DNA of 29,596 bases, from positions 1-29,596 of the forward strand of contig NAOQ01000775.1 in the NCBI GenBank assembly GCA_002751075.1, in the 5' to 3' direction. The stretch comes from Ichthyophonus hoferi. Its lineage: Eukaryota; Opisthokonta; Ichthyosporea; Ichthyophonida; Ichthyophonidae. The notes under the pieces were generated by a model. The model was not told the DNA's origin and made no database searches. It was given only the letters and a program-made list of their open reading frames with translations. Shown here piece after piece: positions 10,752 through 21,500 of this stretch. The number at the start of each line of letters is the position of its first letter. Within the stretch, counting starts at the first letter, position 1. A program made the translations under genes and the position numbers.

Positions 10752-13700
10752 ATGGAGAAAAAAGATGTACTCCTGGACGGGCAGGTGTCCCCTCTCGTGT
10801 TGGATAAGCATGTGCAATATATTGCAACCTACGGTAAAAATGAATCCGACTTTGATTATCACATGTCCGAACATCTTAGGATGAATGGGATGTATTGGGG
10901 CCTCACAGGTAAGAGGTGGTTATAAGGGTGGGGAGAGGGGATGGGTGTATGTTGAGAGAGAGGTGAGGAAGAGTTAAGCGCATATAAGTAGTAGGACTAG
11001 TGGTTTCCATGGAGATGTGTACATTTTATTTATTGTCCGTGTAAGTAATTATATTTAGGGTAGTGTAGATAAAAGTGTGTTTCACAGCATGTTGATCTGT
11101 ACAACCTTATCTACTGTGCTAAAGCAGACCTGTTTAGACTATATGTATCATTGTTACACTGCTGTATTGGAGACCTTTTTAAAACAAATTAAATAAATCC
11201 ATAGCTAACCTATCAATGGCCATTTTTAATAATAAGGCATGACCAATCAGTAACCTTCTTTTTATATAGCTATGGAGCTATTGGGTAAACTTGATCTGAT
11301 GGATAAGCCTGCTATTATCGATTTTGTGTTGAAATGTCAGGTGGGCAACAGTGATTTCCCCTTGGGTTTCCTTTGTTTTTATCATGTTTATGGTAGGACT
11401 GTTATTTGTTAAGGGTTAGTTGTTTATATTGGTTCATTACTATGGAAATAAGAGAGAGAGAGGTAATTTTACTAGAATATTGTTTGACAAACACTGAAAT
11501 TTACAATAATCCATGTAGAGGGCTGGAAAGAAAAATGGTGTATTAGTATATGTATGTATATGTGTATGTGTATGTATGTATGCACGTATGTATGTATGTA
11601 TGTATATATTTAGGTCTATATAGGTATAGGTAGATATATGCGTCCCGGTCGATTCTCCACCTTGTATGTGATTGGTTCATTTCATTTCAGTTTCAAATTT
11701 CATCCTATTAGATCCCTTTGATGGCTATATTCCCCTATTTTTATTGGCTCACCCTTCACCCTTCAATACACTTCTTCCTTCTAGTGTTGACATTACATAT
11801 GCATGACGTTTGCGTGACGTATATATGACGTATACATGGCGTATAATCCTATTGGCTATCATTCACTTTCTTAATCGAATCTCTCCATAAGGCTAGGCTA
11901 TATATATATACATGCACTGATCTGCCAGGTTCTAATATCCTATCCCTCTCCCCCTATCTCTCCTGTAGCATCCTGAGGGTGGATTTGGGGCGAGCATTGG
12001 CCATGATGCTCATATCCTTTCTACTCTAAGTGCTGTGCAGGTAATATTACCTACTATCCATCCTCGATAACTTGATTTCTCTATCTTTTTGTGTTAACAT
12101 ATGATCTATTTTCTATGTTTCCTTTTTTTTTTTTTTTTTTTTTTCGTAATTAATAATGCATATTTTTATATACTATGCTACAGTATAGCTTATTGTACAG
12201 TTATATTTTAGTTTCTAAATGTGTATATATGTTTATATGTATATATACGTTCTTTACTGTTGTATATAGGACAGTGTTGTGCTATAATACTCGATCTCTT
12301 GAAGTTTTTTGTAGGGTTCTCTCTGGTTGGTAGATTAGATATAAGGATATGATTATATATAGATAATGATGATAATGATGACTAGGATGTAGTATAGTAT
12401 TTGCTTGTGTAAAAGAAGAAGACGTATAAGTAAGTAAATTAAGGGCATAATGTAACTGTATTTTTGCATCAATGTAGACTATATTCACTATTCATACACA
12501 TACACACGTACGCTGCTCCATATACCTACATTTGCACATTGACATAAGCAAACCTACCTACACAGAGACATGTACATATACATACATATACGTATACATA
12601 CATATATACACACATACATATATATACATACATACATGTACCTATACCTACAGAGCAGTGATCCCGTGAATATAAAACTATTTGAGATCATTGCTATTCA
12701 GTCCAGTTAACTTGTTACTCTGGCATTTGGCGTAAGACAAATCCTGATGATTTGTTTAAGAATAAAAGCATGTGCTATCATATCTAGATTCAGTGTATGT
12801 AGAGTGACATCTTAAAATGCCCCTTAATTCAATATTTTTTCTCCTCCTTCTGGACTGGACAACCTCTGCTATACTTACACAAACCTACACCCACATATAT
12901 CTACTGGTTCAGATCATGGTCTTGTATGGTGAAGAAGACCAGCTAGATGCAGCCAGGATAGCCAAATGGGTAGGGGGTCTACAGCAAGAGGATGGATCAT
13001 TTGCTGGAGATATATGGGGTGAAATTGATACCAGATTCTCATTCTGTGCCTTGGCTACATTTTCATTATTAAATATGTTGAAAGGTAGGTACCACATGGT
13101 TGTCATGGTGATGAGGGGGTAGGAGAGGGGGTGGGGGCGAGGGGGGTGAGTTAAAGGGGAGGGGAATAGGAAGAAAGATTAAAGTTGTCAAAGCAAATGC
13201 AAATAACTTGCTATTAATGTCATAGCTTTACATTTTTTATGTTTATTTCACAACAAAATGGCCTCCCTGGTCTTGATATTCGCGCGTAGGGTATTTTGAG
13301 TCAATTGTTTAGAGGTTGTTGACCTTAAGCATAAAACATATTCTAAAAGTTAAAATGAATAAACAGATTACCTACTGTACATTATTTATGGGTTTACAAT
13401 TTAAAACCACAGTAAGGATAGATTTTGCACAGTGTTATTCATACTTTATTACCTTATCAATATCGCAATAGTCAGGACATATATATATATATCATATGCA
13501 CATATATACTGAGCAAAACCAAAACCAAAACTAAAAAAAAAAAAAAAGACAGGGAAGATTTAAGCATTAATTTAAACTAAGACTATTGGTTATTGATTTT
13601 AATATGTTTATTCCACCATAGATCCACCGGTAGTATTATGAAGATCTATATCCTTACGTCACCCTATATATCATGCACTGCTAGTCATACCGACCGGCTC

Positions 13701-16700
13701 GTTGATTGGTCTTTGGTCACAGACAAGCTTTATCTCTCTCCTTCCCTCCTGCTTTCTAATTATTTATCCATTCTCTCCCTTCAACATGCTATACTCTTTC
13801 TCTACACCCTCCCCAACTTTATGTACGTACACATACGTCACATATACGTCACACATACGTCACACCTATACCTCCCCGACCCCCCTGTTACCTCCTTCAT
13901 ACACACTAGAGGCCCCATCCGGACAGGCCAGTGCCACAGGGCTGACCTGTCCCTATGGGGATATAGACAAGGCGATAAGCTTTATCACGCGGTGCATGAA
14001 CTTTGATGGAGGGTTTGGCTGTACACCAGGCTCAGAATCACATGCTGGTCAGATCTTTTGTTGCGTTGGAGCCTTGGCTATTGCGAATAGGTAGGAGGTG
14101 GTAGTAGGAGGGAAGTGTGGAAAGGACATGGGACAGGGAGGGAAGTGTGGAAAGGACATGGGACAGGTCATGGGAGTAGAGGGTTAGAGAGGGAGAGAGG
14201 ATTAGAGAAGGATGTGTTATATATATATATATATATATAATAACTAGAAGCGGAGTATATGCATGTATTCATTTACTTACTTATATGTATATAGTACGTG
14301 TCTATTGACATACACACTAATTCCTGCTAATAGGCTTAACCTAAGCCATCCATATTAAAACACGCCTCATCTACTCTATTATATCCCATGTTATTACTAT
14401 ATACTACTTATACTACGTAGAGAGGCATACTATATACTATGTACTATATACCATGGACTATATACTATGTACTATATATAATATTTACTATATATACTAT
14501 ATACTATATACTATGTACTATATACCATGGACTATATACTATTTACTATATATAATATTTACTATATATACTATATACTATATACTATGTACTATATATA
14601 AAATTGACTATATATACTATATACTATATACTATGTACTATATACTATGTACTATATATAATATTTACTATATATACTATGTACTATATACTATGCACTA
14701 CATATAGAGGTATACTACGTACTATATATGGCATATAGCCCCTAGCTCAGCCCCTGCCTTACCTTGGCCTACCCTACCAGCATACATCTAGTGAATGCCG
14801 ATGAATTAGGCTGGTGGTTGGCCGAAAGACAGCTTCCCTCCGGCGGTCTCAATGGAAGGCCTGAGAAACTACCGGATGTATGGTAAGGTTTACAAAGGAG
14901 TTGTTTGGTATTGAATATATTTGGTGTAATTAGTGTAATTAGTATCTTAATTCTATGTGTTATTACTATAATTTTACGTAAATTACAAATTATCATTATA
15001 ATAATTAAATATTTATGCTTTTCTGCGAGTTATCTATGCATCTATGTACGTACATATATATAAGCGCATTGTTTTTAGTTACTGATAGTAGTATGACCAG
15101 TTATTCTTGGTGGGTCTTGTCTTCTATGATGGTATTAGAACGATTGCATTGGATTGATAAGGACAAGTTGACGTCATTCATCCTGACTTGTCAAGTGAGG
15201 CTACCTTCCTATCTATTCTTATCTATCTTTATCTTTGTTGTTGATTGACGTCAATCATAAGATTGTGAAGAATGCTGTTAGGAATATTATTATGAATATT
15301 ATTACTATAGGTATTATTAAGAATCTTATCGTGACTATTATTATATTTAGTAGCATGATACTTTATTATATTATCCTATACTGTATTATATTATTTTATA
15401 CTATATTACATTATCCTATACTTTATTATATTATCCCATACTTTATTATATTATCTTATACTGTATTATATTATCCTATACTATATTACATTATCCTATA
15501 CTATATTACATTATCCTATACTATATTACATTATCCTATACTATATTATAGTATCTCATACTGTATTATATTATTCCTATACTATATTATATTATCCTAT
15601 ACTGTATTATACTATCCTATACTATATTATATTATCCTATACTGTATTATATTATTCTATACTATATTATATTATTCTATACTATATTATATTATCCTAT
15701 ACTATATTACATTATCCTATCCTGTATTATATAATGCTTTATTCATCATCCATTAAGTTTATTTACATATACACCACTACTACTTTCTCTAACACTTTGA
15801 CCTGCTTCTGATCCATGAATTTTTATGTGAGAATGAAATATAAAAAATTACACAAAACATAAGAATATAACAATGCACACGAACATAGACATAAAATTCC
15901 TGGCTCCTATACTTGAATGCACCACAGCAGTTACTTCGTGACTTATTCCTGCTGCTCCTATTTCTTTTTTCTTTCTCTCTATACATACATGTGCCACTCG
16001 TGCATACAGTCTTACAGTTCAATATTTTATTATATAAATATATTCCTCATGATGAAATATTTATTGTTTTGAACACAAAGAAATTACTATGGTATAAATA
16101 CTAAGGCCGAGAATTAGAACGCAAAAATTAAAATAACATAAAAAATGTTGTATTGATATAAATATATTAAAAGTCATAGTAATAAATTTTTAAAAAATTA
16201 AAGCACTAAATGTTTTTAAAAAAAATTAAAGTAATAGAAAAACATTATAATAAAGGATTGGAAGGCATTCAACAATGTGCATTCACAGAGGTTCAAGTGT
16301 ACACACATACCCCTGTCTTGCTCTAACGCGTTCTCTTGCTTCTATACATGCACGTACACTTGTGTCATTTGCAGGATACAGAAACAGGCGGTTTTGCAGA
16401 CAGACCTGGAGATATGGTGGATCCATTTCACACACTCTTTGGATTGGCTGGTATGTTTTGTTCTCCTTCATAACCCCATGACTGGACCTTTAATTTGTTA
16501 GGTCGATTCATCTATTGGCTCTTTAATCATTTACATGAAAAATAACTATAAATGGCAATACAGTGGGTCTGTCTGTACTTCCCATATATAAGCTAATAGA
16601 AGCATAGTAAGGTTTAATATAGAATATTGAGTGGACGTTTTAAAGCGGGCGAATAATCTAATTTACCTATTGAACATAATAGAGGTTGAACGATGTATAA

Positions 16701-17058
16701 TTCCTACTACCACCTGTATCCGGCCATCAGTCAAATAGGAACCAAGTTACTGACCACATACCAGTCGCAACAAAGCATTTTAAACCCCACAGCGTGTATT
16801 GTATTCAATATACTGTAATCTACCCAGCCCAAAAATATAGCACAATTACACACATTCTAGTAAATACAGTTGTATTAAGTACATATGTATTTGTGGCATG
16901 ATAATTATCTGTTACCTGGAGGAAGTCTTGCTGGCAAGAAGATGTATTTAACCCGACCTTGCTCATTAATTTTCTTTGTTCTACACGCCTACACATTGCT
17001 ATACCTATATTCCTATATACCTATACACTAACCCAACCACACATACACCTTCACGTAC

Positions 17059-17094
<36 letters not shown>

Positions 17095-17228
17095 CCCTTT
17101 CCATGCTAGGTCAGAGCGACAGGCTAGCAACGGTGGACCCTGTGTATTGCATGCCACAACATACACTACAGCGCCTACGAAAGAAGCACATGGAGACAAG
17201 CAACGGCCAATCTAGTGGCTCTAAATAA
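10752..17228 (+). CDS. RABGGTB: Rab geranylgeranyltransferase beta subunit
   Basis: Nine exons: 10752-10908, 11270-11340, 11969-12040, 12913-13084, 13910-14090, 14781-14882, 15101-15194, 16375-16450, 17095-17228. All joins are GT-AG and in frame; the product is 352 residues (331 in mammals). With the alpha subunit and Rab escort protein it attaches geranylgeranyl groups to C-terminal cysteines of Rab GTPases in the cytosol. Seen: [15 protein letters not shown] (38-52), the prenyltransferase repeats [20 protein letters not shown] and [20 protein letters not shown], and [20 protein letters not shown]. The zinc ligands Asp250, Cys252 and His302 (in DPFHTLFG) are kept; each equals the rat position plus 12. 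The Cys252 codon is split by intron 6. A loop of roughly a dozen extra residues ([16 protein letters not shown] region) opens exon 5; an in-frame acceptor at 13939 would remove ten of them. Mammalian conservation is clear to the C-terminus, except for a Ser/Gly-rich end. Confidence 0.96.
11540..11615. repeat. (TATG)n-like microsatellite in RABGGTB intron 2
   Basis: Tandem TATG and TGTATG units with a few interruptions, in the 628-base intron between exons 2 and 3. Confidence 0.7.
11804..11847 (+). repeat. 11-bp tandem array with TGACGT core, intron 2 of RABGGTB
   Basis: TGACGT starts at 11804, 11815 and 11826, and a one-base variant TGGCGT at 11837, all exactly 11 bases apart; the unit is close to TGACGTATAYA. 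TGACGT is the half-site core of CREB/ATF bZIP factors. The same core, inverted, forms an 11-bp array in intron 4. Confidence 0.8.
12041..12912. other. RABGGTB intron 3
   Basis: The intron holds a poly-T run at about 12122-12144, AT-rich sequence, and alternating purine-pyrimidine CATA/TATG stretches at about 12560-12645. No further exon was recognised. Confidence 0.6.
13824..13865 (-). repeat. 11-bp tandem array with inverted TGACGTA core, intron 4 of RABGGTB
   Basis: TACGTCA (TGACGTA on the minus strand) starts at 13834, 13845 and 13856, exactly 11 bases apart, with a related TACGTA at 13824. The array lies about 45-85 bases before the exon 5 acceptor, near or within the branch-point region. 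It shares its core and period with the intron 2 array but is in the opposite orientation. Confidence 0.8.
14100..14160. repeat. Short tandem duplication in RABGGTB intron 5
   Basis: The block GAGGGAAGTGTGGAAAGGAC followed by ATGGGACAG occurs twice in direct succession just after the exon 5 donor. A TA microsatellite follows at about 14219-14239. Confidence 0.75.
14425..14730. repeat. ACTATAT / ACTATGT tandem repeat in RABGGTB intron 5
   Basis: About 300 bases built from 7-bp units ACTATAT and ACTATGT, arranged in longer blocks that also repeat (CCATGGACTATATACTAT and ATATAATATTTACTATATA). The 84-residue Tyr/Ile/Leu open frame over it is a by-product of the repeat. It sits in the 690-base intron between exons 5 and 6. 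Confidence 0.85.
15350..15738. repeat. 20-bp minisatellite in RABGGTB intron 7
   Basis: Roughly nineteen copies of a 20-bp unit close to TTATCCTATACTATATTACA. Variants include a GTATTA in place of ATATTA and a TTTATT in some units, and a single-base insertion shifts the register near 15570. The long Tyr/Ile-rich open frame across it is a repeat artefact. The array occupies about a third of the 1180-base intron. Confidence 0.9.
17063..17094. repeat. (TA)n microsatellite ending in the exon 9 acceptor of RABGGTB
   Basis: About fifteen TA units run straight into the terminal TAG of intron 8, so the last coding exon has no pyrimidine tract next to its 3' splice site. The acceptor is still required by the reading frame, because ALSMLGQ follows LFGLA as in mammals. 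Confidence 0.8.
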
Positions 17229-17229
17229 A
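17224..17229 (+). terminator. AATAAA overlapping the RABGGTB stop codon
   Basis: The last codon AAA, the stop TAA and the next A create a canonical AATAAA. If it is the working signal, the 3' untranslated region would be only about 15-30 bases. No other plus-strand AATAAA was noticed in the next several hundred bases, although variant hexamers cannot be excluded. Confidence 0.4.
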
Positions 17230-18517
17230 TTTAATTTTTATGATCTACCCAAATCATCTAATTAATCCTACCAACCAACTTGTCATATAGTAATATTAAT
17301 ATTTATGAGGATCATAACAATAATAACCTATATCGGTATTAGCACTACCATTCTTACGATTACTTCATCACCTATATGGTGTAGTAAGATATGCCTGCCG
17401 TACATTCTTAATACATTCATCCACGTCTTTCTCTGTGCTCTAACGTTAAACTCTTTATGATAATTACTGAAATAGTCAATTCCACATAACAATTGTAATA
17501 ATTTTTAATTTTTCTTATGCTTGCTTTATTACTCAGGAAGATAGATGGATATCTTAGGCTTATGACCAGCGGGGGGTTGTGACTGCATGATATATACTGT
17601 AGTATGTACATATGTTGTGAGTGACTTACTATTAATGGCAGTGGAAATTACACACAGGTATAAATAGGAAGTTCATAAATGGGCACATGGATTACTATAT
17701 GCATATACATATACACCTACCTAAATACACAAGTATAGTAACATAGTCATAATATACTTCTAAATATACATAAAATCAAAATCCCTATGAGGGGGCTGAG
17801 ACTTGTGGAAGGCGATGTATGCGTAGTTGCAGGATGTAAATTAAACTTTATCTCGGGGGAGAAAATAAACTATTTAAGTATACTCCAGATTCTTTCTAGT
17901 TATACCAGTCGTTTTAGACGCCATATTACCCTTTATTTATTAGTGTATGTAGAAATTATATTTAGTGTGTAACCTCTGGGAGTATGATGAGAACTGAAGC
18001 TATTGCGATGGATTAATTTTTATTACCCCATACAGACATATATACATTGATACATATGTATATTAATACACTAAGATCGTGATTGTATATTAAGGTGTCC
18101 CTTTGGTGAGTAATTTGGATAGCATCAAAATGAGATAGCAATTGGCTACACTGTAGGAGACGGCAGTTCATATGATATATTACAATTATACATTCATATT
18201 ACTAAAACGGATGGTAAGCCATTTGTATTGTGTATAGATAGGAACAAGTAAAATACCCTCACCAGAAGGGGGTAGATTCCTAATTATTGTCATTCAGCGC
18301 ACTATGACTGTATCTTAACCTGTGTATATGTAATGGTGTTGCATATCAATAACTTACAAGTAGTCTGGGTTTGTGTCTCAGACATTAGATTCAAGAAAGC
18401 AAAAATGTTGAATCCCATAAAATATTTTTACAGTGAAATATAAGAACAATGTTTCCTTTCTACTCATTTTCTAAGTATTTACTCTTGTATAATAGCATAA
18501 AGTTTAGAGAAATAAAA
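17229..18517. other. Convergent spacer between RABGGTB and the membrane-protein gene
   Basis: AT-rich sequence with no supported exon on either strand. An open frame at 17787-17972 has no family resemblance and no splice context. The spacer should hold the 3' untranslated region of the minus-strand gene; I saw no canonical AATAAA close to its stop codon. Confidence 0.5.
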
Positions 18518-21500
18518 TTAGACGAGCGGCACACGCTTCTTATTTTTCTTTTTCCGAATAGGATTGTTGCTTTGACCTTGACCCCTGGAGAAAGATGGCT
18601 TATAAGAATCTTGTTATCATGAAAGAACATGTACGTATGTAGGCGTAGAATTGAATGTCAACATTTTTTTTTTTTTTTTTTTTTNNNNNNNNNNNNNNNN
18701 NNNNNNNNNNNNNNNNNNNNNNNNNNNNNNNNNNNNNNNNNNNNNNNNNNNNNNNNNNNNNNNNNNNNNNNNNNNNNNNNNNNNNNNNNNNNNNNNNNNN
18801 NNNNNNNNNNNNNNNNNNNNNNNNNNNNNNNNNNNNNNNNNNNNNNNNNNNNNNNNNNNNNNNNNNNNNNNNNNNNNNNNNNNNNNNNNNNNNNNNNNNN
18901 NNNNNNNNNNNNNNNNNNNNNNNNNNNNNNNNNNNNNNNNNNNNNNNNNNNNNNNNNNNNNNNNNNNNNNNNNNNNNNNNNNNNATTTTTTTTTTTTTTT
19001 TTTTTTGGACGATTAAGAATGAATGCTTAAATTGGTGGGCGGGATATGGATAGATAGAAAAAAATAGAAAAAAGAGGAAAGAATAGATCACAAGACAGCT
19101 CTGTGGATAAATAAATTGGAAGTCATGGATATACACGGGCATATATATGTGGCTGGCAATACGCAATCAGAAAGATTTAAGGCCGAACACACACACACGT
19201 ACTTGGTCAGGTAATCGTTGGCTGTGAGAGGAGCCTTCATATTATCTGTCTCAGTGTTAACATTGCTATTTCTTTCCAAATTAATGTTATGCCATGAATT
19301 AACTAGAGGAGCAATGGAGGCTCTTCGGGGCAATTTACGCTTGGGAAGTAGTCTAGGCTCTTGAAGAAGGAATGACGCTGTAGGGTCTAGCCATTGTCGT
19401 GGTACTGAAGTAGGAAGGTTTTGGCTATTATAAAGGTCGTCATCACTGAATGGAGATAGGGTACTACTAGAGTAGGCAGAAGGAGAGAGCATATGATGGT
19501 CCTCGTGATAAGCACCAGATGGCGGGTAAGCAAACGTGGCGGTTCTCTCTCGACTTGTTGCCCTATCCACAACAATTTCGCTCAGTCCGTTAAAATTTCG
19601 ATCTATATTCGATAAACCTATAATGGGTTTTTTATCGTTTCTGTATCGATGAAGAAGGAATGGTTAGCGGGCTGGTATTGAAGTAATAGATATGTAACTA
19701 ATGAATTCCACTCAAAACAGAATATATTTATGCGTGATCCGGGTCAACCCCTAGTATTCTGAAAACCAGTACTCCCAGAAACCAGTCGCAGCAGTTTTCA
19801 TATTCCTTGGTATTTAGCGCTCTACCATAAGAAGTAAGTAATCGAAACCAACACAAGTCATTTTAGTTGATAATTAATAAGATAGACTATTGACCATGTA
19901 ATGCCCTTTAGTGAAAGGAGAGCAATAGTTTAATACATGTAATAAATTAACTTAAAAGTAATAGGAGACTTTCAGCATTTGGAAATATAGATGCTGAAAA
20001 GCTATCTGATGCCTGATGCCAAAAGTATTTGTTTTTAAAATATAGTGATTTACACGGGGTTTATAACAAAACAAATAATTATCATGGTATAAATAACCAG
20101 TTAATTGAATGAAACTGAAGAGGATCATTATGTAAAGAAAGGCATAAAGGGATAGGTGGTTATGGTCAGATACTGAGAAATACAAAGAGGGATAGAAGGA
20201 GAGGTGAAAAACACATACTCGGTCTTAGAAAAAGGGTTCTGAGCAGGGATCCGGTTTAAAACTTTTCTCACAGGTCTAAAATTATAGTCTTTGTTCCTAC
20301 GTTCTTTTATACCGCGTATGCATAAAACCCGAATCAAAGCAATAATACAAGTGGCACAAATTAACCCTACAACGACGAGAATAATAGCCCATGTTGTCAG
20401 GACAACGTTATTCCTAGAAGAGTCATTATTTTTTTGCGGAGGTGGTGGAATTTCACCCACTAAACGCTCAGATGTGACAGATGATGGCTCACCCGCGTTG
20501 CTGACGGATGTTTGGACTTCATCCGTAGGTGTGATTTTTGTAGAATCGTCAATGTCATTTCCATCATCGAGGGGGATATTGTTACCACTAACATCATCTT
20601 CTGGCATGCTAAAATTTGTTAACCCAAAATATGCATCATCACTGTTCCACAGATCGTCATTTGAAGTGTCCATTGGCAGCTCATCAGAATCAAAGTCTAT
20701 GATGCTTTCTGAAATATCCTTACTGTTACGCTCATTCTCTATAAAAGTATCCTTGGATGTAACAACATTGTGTTTATCCACCTCTAGTGGACTGTCGTTT
20801 AAATTACATTTATCCACGCTTTCCACCTCAGCTATCCATACGTTGTATTCGCCCGTCGCTTCAGCGCCATGAACAACCCAGCTATATGAGGCATGGCCTT
20901 CAACGCATTGCACGACTGCGTTAATTTCTTGGTTATTAGAAGTTGGTGCTGATGATTGTAGAATCTCTGGGGTACCATCAGGGCTTATTTGGTACAGAAT
21001 AAGCTGCGACCCTGTAAAAAAAAGGAATCAATAAGTGATTAGTAAATACACGTATTTTCTGCGTTTTTATATTGGTAATTCTATCTAGAAGACAGTCCCA
21101 TGTTATTATGATTGTGATTGCTAATTTCTTACTAAATATCTAATTGAAAATTAGTTTATATGCCTGCCTTATTTATATACATAGACTGCGGCAATTAACC
21201 AGGGACAAGAAGGAATTGTGAAGTAATTCACCTCAACACTGATCATCCATATCGTGGACTGTGAACCCGGGATATTGCCTACATATTTGAAGTGCCCAAC
21301 AAGAAATGCCAGTCCAGGGTACACAGCCAAGACATACAAATATCTAATAGGTAACTAATCAATAATGCAGCAGCTGAGCGGCAAGCTCCTACTATTGTAG
21401 AAGTTATGGGTGCGTGTGGCCATCTAGCCAATTTAAATAAACAGGGCGTGGAGCCCAACAAAAGGGTTGGTACTTCACTAAAGAAACCACAGCTGACTAA

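Noticed and set aside
13593-14006. 137-codon plus-strand frame overlapping RABGGTB exon 5
   Set aside because: It runs through intron sequence in a frame other than the one that carries [12 protein letters not shown].
15350-15738. CRISPR-like array
   Set aside because: The units are contiguous with no unique spacers, and the window is eukaryotic.
14453-15756. Tyr/Ile-rich long frames
   Set aside because: By-products of the ACTATAT and 20-bp tandem repeats.
17787-17972. 61-codon plus-strand frame in the RABGGTB 3' spacer
   Set aside because: No homology or splice context; the length is expected by chance.
18600-19166. Open frames across the gap
   Set aside because: They consist mainly of undefined residues from the N run and poly-T.
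20291-20872. 193-codon plus-strand Ser/Leu-rich frame
   Set aside because: Antisense to the Ser/Asp-rich exon 3 of the membrane-protein gene; signal peptide, helix and splice joins support the minus strand.
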